A DNA stretch of 35,081 nucleotides from Bacteroidota bacterium (lineage in GTDB: Bacteria; Chloroflexota; Anaerolineae; Aggregatilineales; Phototrophicaceae), in assembly GCA_027492915.1 (NCBI GenBank), contig JAPUDW010000425.1, forward strand, positions 1-35,081. Reading direction: 5' to 3'. Positions 13,910 to 22,102 of the stretch are shown piece after piece (position 1 is the stretch's first letter; every line of letters begins with the position of its first letter). The notes below the pieces were generated by a model. That model searched no databases. It was not told the origin of the DNA and was given only the letters and a program-made list of their open reading frames with translations. Made by a program: the position numbers and the translations under genes.

Positions 13910-14304
13910 TTTACAATTTCCTCGGTTTCGGGATCGAAAACAGCCAACTTTATATTGTACGTTGTGCGTACCGTTTCACCGATTGGTTCGCTAAAAATCC
14001 CATCATAAGCTGATACAGGTATTGCTAGTATGAGATTGACATCTTCTCTCAAGTACTTAAATGCCGCTAGATAGAGCATATATTGACCTAGCGCATTTGC
14101 CAATGCCTCTATCATCGATTGTCCCGCATAGAAGGTCTTTACTTCAACCAGAATAATGGTTTGCGCATTTATCTTAGCAGCACGAATATCAATCCAAAGA
14201 CGACGTTCTGCCACTCGAACAGGAAATTGTTCGTTCGTAATTTCCCAACCATCTTTTTCCAAACTATTGACAACTGCATCATGAAAATAATCTTTAGCTG
14301 GCAT
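13897..14304 (-). CDS. xisH: XisH-like PD-(D/E)XK-fold protein
   Basis: A 135-residue XisH family protein. It opens with PAKDYFHDAVVNSLEKDGW, the standard XisH start, and carries Asp39 (LWIDIRAAK) followed by E54-V-K56 (IILVEVKTF), the D...ExK arrangement of PD-(D/E)XK nucleases, then EALANALGQYMLYLAAFKYL and the ending YDGIFSEPIGETVRTTYN with EEIVKWIT. Catalytic residues therefore appear intact. ATG 14304 has GAGG six nt upstream. It precedes xisI with a 13-nt overlap. In Anabaena the pair assists site-specific excision; here no recombinase is nearby, so the pair may act as an independent module. Confidence 0.88.
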   Translation of the reverse strand: MPAKDYFHDAVVNSLEKDGWEITNEQFPVRVAERRLWIDIRAAKINAQTIILVEVKTFYAGQSMIEALANALGQYMLYLAAFKYLREDVNLILAIPVSAYDGIFSEPIGETVRTTYNIKLAVFDPETEEIVKWIT

Positions 14305-14349
14305 CAGCGCCCTCGACCTGTATATGAAGATTAGCTTTCTTGATGTGTC

Positions 14350-15300
14350 TTATTCAATCACCTGTTTGAAGGTGGCGATGCCGTTGGTGCCTGCCCCGCT
14401 GCCGTAGATGACCAACGAGCCATCAATGACATCAATAATGTCGATGCTGTTGAGTGAGGGGATGGGGTTGTTGGCGGTGTCATAAAACTCCAGCCATGCG
14501 GTCGGGGTGAAAGTGAGGCTGTCATCGGACTCCAACAGCAGGGTATTGCCCGACAAGTAGCTGGCATACAGATAGATCGTTTCCTCGATCTGCAAGGCTG
14601 TGGGATCATACGCCCCTTCGAGCAAGGGGATGGGTTCGACCTGCCACGAGAGGCTGTCCACCGAGGTCGCGGTCATGATATAGGGGGTCGTGCCTTTATC
14701 CGGCAGGAAGGCGGTGAAGTACATGCGGAAGGTGCCGTCATCGGTTTGAATAACGCGCCCACGTCCGGCGGCGGTGAGATCGGTGATGTTGCCCACATCA
14801 ACACGGATTCCAGAGTCGCGGCTGAAGTCGTGCCCATCGCTGGAAAACGCGCTGAAAATGCGCGCATCAAGGGCGAGCGCTGAAACAGCCGCATCGCATG
14901 TTTCCGGCTGACCCTGATAGTACATACGGTAGCCATTCGCCATTTGGATGACCCACGGCTGCCCGATAGCGCAGTCGGATTGTCCGGCGGGGGCGTTAAT
15001 CAAGCGCGCGCCGCCGTCGGTGTTAAAGCGTAAACCGTCGGGGCTGGTGGCACTACCGATGCCGTTGAGCGAAGGTGCATTCCAGAATAGGCGGTAATCA
15101 CCATTATCCAGCGGGATGATGCTGGGGGCATTGTTTTCGGCTTCGGAAATGGTGGCAACCTGCTGCCATTTTTGCACCGTGGTGACATCCGGCAGCGTGG
15201 CGCGTTCAGCCTGCCGGTCAACAGTGGGTTGGGTGGCCTGCGGCTGGCAGGCAGCGAGTAAGGCCAGCAGCAGGAGGGCAAAACAGCGAACCGGTTTCAT
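14350..15300 (-). CDS. Lipoprotein with beta-propeller (GH43/GH32-like fold)
   Basis: A 316-residue lipoprotein: signal MKPVRCFALLLLALLAAC with lipobox L-A-A-C, Cys18 as the lipidation site, then a Gln/Thr/Pro linker. The mature part repeats S-x-D-G-x-x-F units (SATSPDGLRFNTD, SAFSSDGHDFSRDSG, SVDSLSWQVEPI, ESDDSLTFTPTAW) and R-M-Y-F/Y-T blocks (GYRMYYQGQ, TFRMYFTAF), the pattern of five-bladed propellers used by glycoside hydrolases 43/32 and their non-enzymatic relatives. Catalytic carboxylates cannot be assigned. It lies 17 nt after peptide deformylase on the same strand and may be cotranscribed, with no obvious functional tie. Confidence 0.75.
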   Translation of the reverse strand: MKPVRCFALLLLALLAACQPQATQPTVDRQAERATLPDVTTVQKWQQVATISEAENNAPSIIPLDNGDYRLFWNAPSLNGIGSATSPDGLRFNTDGGARLINAPAGQSDCAIGQPWVIQMANGYRMYYQGQPETCDAAVSALALDARIFSAFSSDGHDFSRDSGIRVDVGNITDLTAAGRGRVIQTDDGTFRMYFTAFLPDKGTTPYIMTATSVDSLSWQVEPIPLLEGAYDPTALQIEETIYLYASYLSGNTLLLESDDSLTFTPTAWLEFYDTANNPIPSLNSIDIIDVIDGSLVIYGSGAGTNGIATFKQVIE

Positions 15301-15317
15301 TCGGTGGTTAAGGTGTG

Positions 15318-15845
15318 TTATTCCGCAACTCCATCTTCTTCATCTTCGGGTCGGGCTTCCCACACATCTTTGGCAATATCAATGTAGAGCTTGCCGTCTA
15401 AATGGTCAATTTCGTGCTGGAACACCCGCGCCAGCCAGCCTTCGGCCTTGATGCGCTGGGGCTTGCCGTAGCGGTCAACACTGTCGATGGTGATCTTTTC
15501 GTGGCGGTCAACCGTGCCAAGGTAGCCGGGGATGGAGAGGCAGCCTTCGACACCTTCAACCATTTCCTTGCTGGCTTTAACAATTTCGGGGTTCACCACG
15601 ACATAGAGTTTGCCGGCGAGGTCTCCAAATTCTTCTTTGCTCTTTTCGTCGTCGGACAAGCGGATGACGGCGAAACGCTGGCTGACAGCCACCTGTGGCG
15701 CGGCGAGGCCGACACCGGGGGCTTCGATCATGGTTTCGACCATATTATCGACGAGGGTTTGGAACTTTTTGTCAAAGGCCATTACCCGTTTGGCTTTTTT
15801 ACGAAGAATGGGGTTATCAGGACGAATGATGTCGAGCAGAGTCAT
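15318..15845 (-). CDS. def: Peptide deformylase
   Basis: Removes the formyl group from the N-terminal Met of nascent proteins, cytoplasmic, ribosome-associated. The 175-residue product has all three motifs: GVGLAAPQ (44-51), EGCLSIPG (100-107, Cys102 metal ligand) and QHEIDH (143-148, two His ligands and the catalytic Glu). An insertion DDEKSKEEFGDLAG before the VVVNPEIV strand and a 25-residue acidic tail (ARPEDEEDGVAE) are typical variations. It begins at ATG 15845 without an evident Shine-Dalgarno. No fmt neighbour, which is a common partner elsewhere. Confidence 0.96.
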   Translation of the reverse strand: MTLLDIIRPDNPILRKKAKRVMAFDKKFQTLVDNMVETMIEAPGVGLAAPQVAVSQRFAVIRLSDDEKSKEEFGDLAGKLYVVVNPEIVKASKEMVEGVEGCLSIPGYLGTVDRHEKITIDSVDRYGKPQRIKAEGWLARVFQHEIDHLDGKLYIDIAKDVWEARPEDEEDGVAE

Positions 15846-15906
15846 ATTGGTTTTGCCGTTATCAGATAGACATATAACGTTTTATTATCGCACAAATCCA
15901 ACGCCG

Positions 15907-16284
15907 CTAAAAGAGTTTAACGCGCTCTTGTTCGGCGTGAGAGGTGCTTTCGACAAAGGTGAGTGCTTCGCTGTAATCCTCGAAGGCTTTATAGTTGCCG
16001 CGCTGGCGCAGCTTCATGATGGCGCTGAACATGCGGTGCGGGCGGACATAAACGAACCAGCGCCCGTTGGGGTGGTAAATCCACTCGCTCAGGGACGAGA
16101 GTTCGAATAAGCGCGGGTCAACGGTGGTGACTTCGGTCATATCAAGCAGAAAGTAGATGGGGTTTTCGCGCAAACGCGGCAGACAGAAAACAATCACCTC
16201 GCGGATGTCGTCCGAAGTGACCTTATCGGCAAAATGAATCGCCAGCGCCCACGGCTCGTTAAGCCATTGGAGTTTCACCGTCAT
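15907..16284 (-). CDS. Small STAS/SpoIIAA-like protein
   Basis: A 125-residue protein from ATG 16284, preferred over the TTG at 16290 because GGAG lies 9 nt upstream. The strand-helix order (KLQWLNEPWALAIHFADKV, SDDIREVIVFCLPRL, PIYFLLDMTEVTTVDPRLFE, then WFVYVRPHRMFSAIMKL, ALTFVESTS) resembles SpoIIAA/STAS-like domains, where Y-F-L-L-D-M-T-x-V-T is the central strand. No phosphorylatable Ser after a D-x-S motif is seen, so it is probably not an anti-anti-sigma factor of the classic kind. It follows the cyclic-nucleotide-binding/PH protein by 14 nt and is likely cotranscribed; a joint signalling role is inference. Confidence 0.6.
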   Translation of the reverse strand: MTVKLQWLNEPWALAIHFADKVTSDDIREVIVFCLPRLRENPIYFLLDMTEVTTVDPRLFELSSLSEWIYHPNGRWFVYVRPHRMFSAIMKLRQRGNYKAFEDYSEALTFVESTSHAEQERVKLF

Positions 16285-16298
16285 GTGCAACGTCTCCG

Positions 16299-18110
16299 TT
16301 AGGTACCGGGCGGAACATCGCGCCGGACGCGCGGGATGCCGGGTGGACGGGAACGATCACGGACGCGCGGGGGTTGAATGGACTCCTCATCAGTCAAGTT
16401 AGCGCTGTTATTCAGTGCCGATGCGGACGGAACAATCGGAAATGTGCCGGTGATCTTGGCGGGCGTCATGGGTGTATTTGACGGGTCAGCATTCGGCGAG
16501 GGCTGCAAACCCGCTGTTTCGTGGTAGACGCTCAGGTAGTCGATGATGGTTTGCTGCTGGCGCTGGGCATCTTCCTGCCGTTTGAGAGCGGCGGCGCGGT
16601 CTTGCCGGCGAGAAATTTCTTGCTGGATGTGCTGCGGGTTGTAGACGTTGGTGAAACGTTTGGCGTTCTTTTCGTCGGTGCCGGTGAGCAGCAGCTTGAC
16701 CTGCCCGATTTGAAAGATGGTATTCATGATACCCTGTGTATCCGACACCACATTATCGACCTGTGCCAGCAAAATTTGGTCTTTTTGATCCTGCAAGAAG
16801 AACGGGCGGCGGTGAATCAATGTCACTGTTTGGTCGCCAACGATGTACAAATCGTTACGCCAATCCCAGTCGGCAATATACAGCCAGAAAAGTGAGAGGC
16901 CGATTACAGCCGCCGGTATGAGCGGGCCGACTATGCCGATGATGAACACGACAATGCCCGTCACAAACAAAATCAGCGGGGGGAAAATGTGCGCCAAGAG
17001 CAGGAGCCAGTGCTTGCGGAAAACTGTTTCGCCCTTGTCATTGATATATTCGAGTGTGAACAAACCGGGTTGGGTCGTGGGCGTGGTGGCAACCCCACCT
17101 GTGCTGCCGCCTGTTCCGGTTGCAGCACCGCCAATGGCTTTGGACAATTCACCGCGCATGGCGTTGCGGTTGGCTTCGTTCTGCGCTTGCTCATAGGTTT
17201 TGCGGTGGGTGAAGATGGCCTGCTGCACCGACTTGGGGTTGGGGATTTCGTCCAATCGGATGTTGTTATTATCACCGGATGTCTTGATGATGATCGAGCC
17301 ATAGCCAAGCATACGGCCTGCAATATCGCTGAGGGGTGGCAGGGCAACGTTCACCTCATGGATGGCATCCAGCGGGATTTCGTTGATCTGGGTTTTGAAG
17401 TTGAGGATCGTGCGCTGAATACTCACCACGCGGCGGTCGGTAATAATCAGCTCATCGTTCGCCCACTCAAAATAGTTATAAGCGATGAGGAGGAGGAGCA
17501 AGACGGTGAGGGGCAGCGCGATAATCAGCACAGGGAAACCGGGAACCATGCCGGATAGGAACGCACCAATGAGCCACACTAGCACAATGACGAAGCCGAG
17601 GCCGAAAGCGCGGGCTAAAAACGCGCCGATATGTTTGCGGGTTTTTAGGAGTGTATCTTCATTTTCGCGCTGGTTCTGGAACTGCTGTACCTGCTGCGTC
17701 TGGCTTTTGGGCAAGGCAGGCAGGACGAGATTAGCCCTGAGTTCGGGATGGTGGGCGAGGAGATTGCGCATTTGCTGGCGGGACAGCGAGAGGACGATAC
17801 TGCTTTCGTTGGCGCGGAGGGTAGCTGGTGTGATGACATCGTTAAAGAGGGCAGCGTCGTTGATATATTCGCCAGCGCCAACGTTGCCGAAAGGGCGTTC
17901 GACACCATCGGTGCCGCGCTGCACCAGCAGCCCGCTGCCGCTGATAATCATCAACATGTCCTGCGCGGTTGTCCCCTGCCGAAACATTTCTTCGCCCGGC
18001 TCATAACGCTGTACCTGCGTCACACTGGCAACCCAATCCAACTGCTGGGCATCCAAGCGAGCAAACATAGGTAAGCGGCGCACATTGGCGATTACAAAAC
18101 GATCAGCCAT
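16299..18110 (-). CDS. Cyclic-nucleotide-binding / twin PH-domain membrane protein
   Basis: A 603-residue fusion. Residues about 12-125 form a cNMP-binding domain (MFARLDAQQLDWVASVTQVQ, EPGEEMFRQGTTAQDMLMII, then a P-F-G-N-V-G-A-G-E-Y phosphate cassette without the usual Arg-x-Ala, so ligand binding is uncertain). Two membrane helices (about 165-187, 193-211) lead to a bacterial PH-like domain (WANDELIITDRRVVSIQRTI, DAIHEVNVALPPLS), a Gly/Thr linker, two more helices (366-393, 397-413), a second PH-like domain (DLYIVGDQTVTLIHRRPFFL, LLAQVDNVVSDTQGIMNTIF) and a disordered Pro/Arg tail. ATG 18110 preferred; TTG 18122 is the alternative. A TATAAT on the minus strand (18151-18146) probably supplies its promoter. 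Likely a membrane signalling or organising protein. Confidence 0.78.
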   Translation of the reverse strand: MADRFVIANVRRLPMFARLDAQQLDWVASVTQVQRYEPGEEMFRQGTTAQDMLMIISGSGLLVQRGTDGVERPFGNVGAGEYINDAALFNDVITPATLRANESSIVLSLSRQQMRNLLAHHPELRANLVLPALPKSQTQQVQQFQNQRENEDTLLKTRKHIGAFLARAFGLGFVIVLVWLIGAFLSGMVPGFPVLIIALPLTVLLLLLIAYNYFEWANDELIITDRRVVSIQRTILNFKTQINEIPLDAIHEVNVALPPLSDIAGRMLGYGSIIIKTSGDNNNIRLDEIPNPKSVQQAIFTHRKTYEQAQNEANRNAMRGELSKAIGGAATGTGGSTGGVATTPTTQPGLFTLEYINDKGETVFRKHWLLLLAHIFPPLILFVTGIVVFIIGIVGPLIPAAVIGLSLFWLYIADWDWRNDLYIVGDQTVTLIHRRPFFLQDQKDQILLAQVDNVVSDTQGIMNTIFQIGQVKLLLTGTDEKNAKRFTNVYNPQHIQQEISRRQDRAAALKRQEDAQRQQQTIIDYLSVYHETAGLQPSPNADPSNTPMTPAKITGTFPIVPSASALNNSANLTDEESIQPPRVRDRSRPPGIPRVRRDVPPGT

Positions 18111-18122
18111 CGGTCGGGGCAA

Positions 18123-18535
18123 TCCCTATATGTATAAACCGTATTATTATATCAGGTTTTTATGAGCGTAAAGCTAATTTTCTTGACAAAATGAATCATC
18201 ACTCTAAAGAAGCATAGCGCATTGTTCAGGGGTTGATCGTAGGACATATAGATAATCCCCAATAGGTATTTAGCAGGATTTGATACCAGCGTTGATATTT
18301 CGGGCGGGGTGGTGAGGTTTGGGCTACACATCTCGTAGTCGTTTTAACGCAGCAGCAAAATGAGGCTAATGACGAATTCGAACGCGCTAGTCACGATTAA
18401 GGAGCGAATAAATACCGAACACGATCCAAATGCCGCAAGGGACAATATTGAGGATTTGTTCGAGTGCCACATCAACTTCCTTTTGGATAACCAGAGTTAA
18501 GAATTGGGATAGACAATTACAGCACGAGGGGACAA
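18123..18535. other. Gene-poor gap, promoter region and possible remnant
   Basis: 413 nt. On the minus strand TATAAT (18151-18146) fits a promoter for the cyclic-nucleotide-binding protein. TTGACA at 18183-18188 on the plus strand has no good -10. The rest shows no clear gene, but 18300-18500 reads as protein-like in two overlapping plus frames (VVVLTQQQNEANDEFERASH, then the 46-codon ORF at 18360-18500), suggesting a frameshifted remnant. Confidence 0.45.
18360..18500 (+). pseudogene. Possible decayed gene fragment (46 codons)
   Basis: ATG 18360 to TAA 18500 reads MRLMTNSNALVTIKERINT, EHDPNAARDNIEDLFECH, INFLLDNQS. The composition is that of a real soluble protein, and the overlapping frame upstream is also protein-like up to a stop at about 18402. 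There is no convincing ribosome site (GAGG only 3 nt before the internal ATG 18369). It may be a broken gene or a small unannotated ORF. Confidence 0.25.
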
Positions 18536-18583
18536 ATGTGTTATAGTGTTAAGATAGTTCGACAGACCCTCATGAGACCACCT

Positions 18584-19729
18584 ATGCGTAAATTAGCCAT
18601 ATTCCTGCTCAGTCTGGCTATGATGACAGCCGCGCTGCAACCACTCGCTGCACAAGGCACGCCTCCGATTGTGGGGGTGGATGTTTACCAGCGTGCATCA
18701 AACGCATTTGATGCGCAGCAGTTTGAACAAGCCGTTTCGGACTACAGCATCGTCATTCTGCTCAACCCCACTTTTTATGAGCCGTATATCCGGCGCGCAC
18801 AAAGTTACATCGCGCTTGAACAGTACGATCTTGCTATGGTTGATTTGAACCACGTCATCAAGCTGCCCAGCGCGGACAACGCAACCAGAGGCGAGGCTTA
18901 TACCGCACGCGCCGAGATTTACCGCGACCAAAATAACATGGATGCGGCACTGGCGGATTTCGCGGCGGCGATCCGTGCCACGCCGGATGCGCCACAAGCG
19001 TATTACGAGCGCGGGCAGATTTATGTGGCGCAAGCGGAATATGATAAAGCACTTAAAGATATGAATCAGGTGTCGAGCATCGCGCCGGATTTCCCTACAA
19101 CATATTACTATCTGGGCGTTATCAACAATCAAGTAGAAGCCTATGATGACGCGATCAAGCACTTCGACACCTTCATTAAGACCGTGACGGATGATTACCG
19201 CGCTTATGCTGGACGAGCGGATGCTTACATCCAAACCGAGCAGTTTCAGCAAGCGCTGCCTGACCTGAACCAAGCTCTCGAAATTGAACCCCGTGCCGCA
19301 AGTCTCTACCTACAGCGTGGGATGATCCAAAATGAGTTGGGGGATCAACCAGCCGCCGCCAGTGATTACCTGCAATGGGTGCAGGCAATTTTGAGCGACC
19401 AGAACACTGACTTGACGCTGCGACCGGGCGAGTCGCAGGTGGTGAGTATGGCTCCGGGGCGGGCATACGTGATGTCATTCGAGGGAACAGCGGGGGAAAA
19501 AGTGACGCTCACCACTGCTACCCCAACTGATCAGCAAATTGACTCGCTGCTGATCCTGACGGACAGCGAACTGACGCCGTTGGTGGCGGACGACGATGGT
19601 GGCGAAAACTATAACTCGGTGATTAGTGATTATGTGCTGCCGAGTGATGGGATTTATGCCGTGATCTTGAGCCACGCGGGTGGAAACTCACAGGGTTCGG
19701 TGCGTTTGCTGCTGACGGTGGAGTATTAA
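18584..19729 (+). CDS. Secreted TPR protein with C-terminal PPC domain
   Basis: About 381 residues from ATG 18584 (ATG 18572 and 18536 are in-frame alternatives with no better ribosome site). A signal peptide MRKLAIFLLSLAMMTAALQP with cleavage after LAAQ/G precedes at least six tetratricopeptide units (for example ASNAFDAQQFEQAVSDYSIV, PYIRRAQSYIALEQYDLAMV, AYYERGQIYVAQAEYDKALK, SLYLQRGMIQNELGDQPAAA). The last 100 residues (PGESQVVSMAPGRAYVMSFE, LLILTDSELTPLVADDDGGE, YVLPSDGIYAVILSHAGG) are a pre-peptidase C-terminal (PPC) beta-sandwich. Probably an extracytoplasmic scaffold. It ends at a strong bidirectional terminator shared with the convergent GTPase gene. Confidence 0.85.
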   Translation: MRKLAIFLLSLAMMTAALQPLAAQGTPPIVGVDVYQRASNAFDAQQFEQAVSDYSIVILLNPTFYEPYIRRAQSYIALEQYDLAMVDLNHVIKLPSADNATRGEAYTARAEIYRDQNNMDAALADFAAAIRATPDAPQAYYERGQIYVAQAEYDKALKDMNQVSSIAPDFPTTYYYLGVINNQVEAYDDAIKHFDTFIKTVTDDYRAYAGRADAYIQTEQFQQALPDLNQALEIEPRAASLYLQRGMIQNELGDQPAAASDYLQWVQAILSDQNTDLTLRPGESQVVSMAPGRAYVMSFEGTAGEKVTLTTATPTDQQIDSLLILTDSELTPLVADDDGGENYNSVISDYVLPSDGIYAVILSHAGGNSQGSVRLLLTVEY

Positions 19730-19785
19730 CTCCCTCGTACTCATTGGTAACAAGGGAAAGTCTAAAACCCACTCCTACGAAAACG

Positions 19786-19822
19786 AAAAAACGCCTCCTG
19801 TTACTCACAGGAGGCGTTTTTT
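19786..19822. terminator. Strong bidirectional intrinsic terminator
   Basis: Six A, CGCCTCCTGT (19792-19801), loop TACTC, ACAGGAGGCG (19807-19816), six T. A perfect 10-bp GC-rich stem extended by A/T pairs, between two convergent genes, so it works in both directions. Confidence 0.95.
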
Positions 19823-19824
19823 AT

Positions 19825-20934
19825 TTACTGTGCTGTGGTTGGAGATTGTTTTAAGTTTAGCTGAAATTCTCGGCTAATTTCCTCTGCTGTAGGCATATGA
19901 TTAGGATTATCTTTAGTTAGTCTATCTAAAGCACCTATATAAGCCTCACCCATAACGGTGGTAATTGAAGCTGCGGCTAAAAAGTTAATTGCCCCGCCAA
20001 CTAAACTGCCAGCCCCCGGAATCAGCTTAAGAAGATTTGCTGTTAATAAGCGACCGGCAACTGTACCAATGCCACCGCTTGTTGTTCCACTGATGATTGT
20101 GGCCAACAAAACCTTATCGACCGAAAGTCCCCAAATGACACTTATTGTCGCCAACATTCCAATCTGAATGGGGATAATAAGTGCTGCATCCGTCATAGGA
20201 ACAGGGCTGGCACCTGCACCTCCTGCCAAAGCTGCTGCTGAAGCGACTGCTGCATGAGCGCGATCCCATTTCTTCTGAAGATTTACCCGATTTGCAGCAG
20301 TAATAGCATTTCTTTGACCTTCAGGCGCAACCTCGATAGTCAAGTCAATTAATTTATCTAAATTTTTTGCAGGAATACGTATATCTGTGTCGTCTAAAAT
20401 GATGTCTTCTGCTAACACACTAATGGCATTTGCTACTTGAGGCAAATGCTCGAGTACTTCACGACGAAACCCTTTATCTGCCTTAGATTGAGTAATTATT
20501 GCAATTGATGGGATATTATTCTCCGCGAACAATTTAGCAAGCTCAATATCACTATCATCGATACGTCGTGCATCTTCCAAAATACAAATCCATGCCATAT
20601 GGATATGCTTATTGGGATCGCTATCGCGGTTACGGCGTTTGATTTCCGTCTGAAGTTGTTGCATAGCTTCTCTAGCACCATCTTCATTACTTTCGAGTCC
20701 CATTGTGTCAATAATGGTTACCGGAAACCCTTGCTTAGAATATTCTCTGGCGTATTTTGTTATAGGCCGTCCATGACCTGTTTCAGCAAGATTTTCCTTA
20801 AAAACTGCATTTATCAGTGTACTTTTACCAACACCTGATTTACCTGCGACAATCAATGTCGCGGTACCAACCTCTTTTTGTGCTTGCTGAATTGCACTTT
20901 GAAGTATTTTCGAAAAATCAATGTCGAGTCCCAT
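19825..20934 (-). CDS. Era-like GTPase with DUF697-type membrane-associating C-terminus
   Basis: A 369-residue P-loop GTPase. G1 is GKSGVGKST (31-39), G2 a Thr in GRPITKYA, G3 DTMG (76-79), and G4 is degenerate: IITQSKADKG instead of N-K-x-D. From about residue 225 a Gly/Ala-rich hydrophobic region (MTDAALIIPIQIGMLATISV, VLLATIISGTTSGG, LKLIPGAGSLVGGAINFLAA, then TTVMGEAYIGALDRL) matches the DUF697 / YcjF-like domain that follows GTPases of this group. It probably acts at the membrane in a stress or cell-envelope role, but its function is not established. Start ATG 20934 with AGGAG seven nt upstream. AT-richer than its neighbours, which may mark acquisition by transfer. Confidence 0.85.
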   Translation of the reverse strand: MGLDIDFSKILQSAIQQAQKEVGTATLIVAGKSGVGKSTLINAVFKENLAETGHGRPITKYAREYSKQGFPVTIIDTMGLESNEDGAREAMQQLQTEIKRRNRDSDPNKHIHMAWICILEDARRIDDSDIELAKLFAENNIPSIAIITQSKADKGFRREVLEHLPQVANAISVLAEDIILDDTDIRIPAKNLDKLIDLTIEVAPEGQRNAITAANRVNLQKKWDRAHAAVASAAALAGGAGASPVPMTDAALIIPIQIGMLATISVIWGLSVDKVLLATIISGTTSGGIGTVAGRLLTANLLKLIPGAGSLVGGAINFLAAASITTVMGEAYIGALDRLTKDNPNHMPTAEEISREFQLNLKQSPTTAQ

Positions 20935-21035
20935 ACATTAGCTCCTAAATCGCCCTCACTCTTGTTAGTAATAATTTTACAGTTCACTTTAATGGTAAAT
21001 CGTAAAGATATTAATATTTGCGAAGGTAAAGCGAT

Positions 21036-21512
21036 TTACTCACCCATCGCCTCGCGGATTTTTGCCTCAAGGTTGGCAAGGTAGGCAGCGCATTCGGGCG
21101 AGCCTTCCAGAGGGGCGAAGGGTGCAAACTTTTTGTGGGTTTCGGCACGGTATGGCCCTTGGATGATCTCCAGCACGACGCAGGGGGTGATGGCGACAAA
21201 GTTGTGGTAGGTGCGCGGGGGAATATCCACGCCCAACACTGGCCCCGCCGGACTCATAATGTGCAGTTCGGTGATTGCACCCGCGTCGTCATATTGGAAC
21301 ATGGCAGCGGTACCGATCAGCGGCGCGATGAGTTCGACTTTATCGGGGGCTTCGTGCTTGTGCGGGGTGACATAGCTGCCGGGCGTGATGGCGTTCAACA
21401 TACGCTGCACGGGGTCTTCATGTTCATGAAAGCGGTAGGGGACACGACCGCGCGGGTCGGCGGCGGCTTGGGCAAGCAGGTTGTTGAGTAAATCGGTGGT
21501 AATGAGGCGCAT
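21036..21512 (-). CDS. WbuC-like cupin-fold metalloprotein
   Basis: A 158-residue single-domain cupin. The family pattern is clear: RVPYRFHEHEDPVQRMLNAI, TPGSYVTPHKHEAPDKVELI (metal-binding His-x-His and Glu), a second half GPVLGVDIPPRTYHNFVAIT with the last His ligand, and the tail F-A-P-x-x-G-S-P-E-C-A-A-Y. WbuC relatives are often found near O-antigen genes but also stand alone, and the reaction is unknown. Here it is monocistronic on the minus strand, between a GTPase gene and a repeat-bearing gap, with no polysaccharide genes in view. Confidence 0.82.
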   Translation of the reverse strand: MRLITTDLLNNLLAQAAADPRGRVPYRFHEHEDPVQRMLNAITPGSYVTPHKHEAPDKVELIAPLIGTAAMFQYDDAGAITELHIMSPAGPVLGVDIPPRTYHNFVAITPCVVLEIIQGPYRAETHKKFAPFAPLEGSPECAAYLANLEAKIREAMGE

Positions 21513-21513
21513 G

Positions 21514-21585
21514 GTAGTCTTTAGTCTTTAGTTGGTAGAGAGGGCTATTTTAACCGCCAAAGTTTTGAACACAAAGGCATAAGGA
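21514..21585. repeat. Degenerate short motifs plus a CGCAAAG-type repeat
   Basis: GTAGTCTTTAGTCTTTAGTT (21514-21533) is a short tandem of TAGTCTT. ACCGCCAAAGTTTTGAACAC followed by AAAGGCATAAGGAGATGGAG is a decayed member of the CGCAAAGACAC family seen at 4902-4957. Both lie in the 127-nt gap upstream of the cupin gene. Confidence 0.45.
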
Positions 21586-21639
21586 GATGGAGGTATAGAG
21601 CGCAGTAGTAATATTCATTCCCGCGCCATTGCTAACCGC

Positions 21640-22086
21640 CTACAAAACGATGTTATACACATAAAAATCGGTTTCCCGCACCCAACCTGTACGTTCATAG
21701 AGCTTTTGAGCTGTGGTATTAGCGACATTGGTTTTCAACATCAACCGTTGTGCTTTGGTCTCGATGCCGAATTGACGGGCGCGTTCTAATAGAGCCTCAC
21801 CCACACCTTGCTTGCGTCCGGCTGGTGCGACGAACAAATCGTTGAGCAGCCACATCCGTTTGAGTAAGGTGGTCGTAAACAGCGGGTAAAGTTGGGTAAA
21901 GCCAACCGCTTCTCCGTCGAGGAGCGCTAGAAAGATGACCGACTCGTTGTTAGTCAAACGCTCGTGTAAAAACGCTCGCCCGTTCTCAAGGTCAGAAGCC
22001 TGCTTGTAGAACTGCCGGTATCCATCCAGCAGCGGGGTAAGCTGGTCAACATAGTCAATGGTGGCACGGATAATTGAAAGGGGCAT
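21640..22086 (-). CDS. GNAT family N-acetyltransferase
   Basis: A 148-residue acetyltransferase. It starts SIIRATIDYVDQLTPLLDGY, has WLLNDLFVAPAGRKQGVGEA (acetyl-CoA loop R-K-Q-G-V-G, about residues 91-96) and the C-terminal NVANTTAQKLYERTGWVRET, a typical GNAT ending, with DFYVYNIVL last. The L-N-D-L-F-V motif and Q-F-Y-K placement resemble small-molecule or aminoglycoside-type and spermidine-type acetyltransferases, but the substrate cannot be named. A long imperfect hairpin (22103-22145) sits in its 5' leader. Confidence 0.87.
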   Translation of the reverse strand: MPLSIIRATIDYVDQLTPLLDGYRQFYKQASDLENGRAFLHERLTNNESVIFLALLDGEAVGFTQLYPLFTTTLLKRMWLLNDLFVAPAGRKQGVGEALLERARQFGIETKAQRLMLKTNVANTTAQKLYERTGWVRETDFYVYNIVL

Positions 22087-22102
22087 GATGGTTATTTTCT
22101 CG

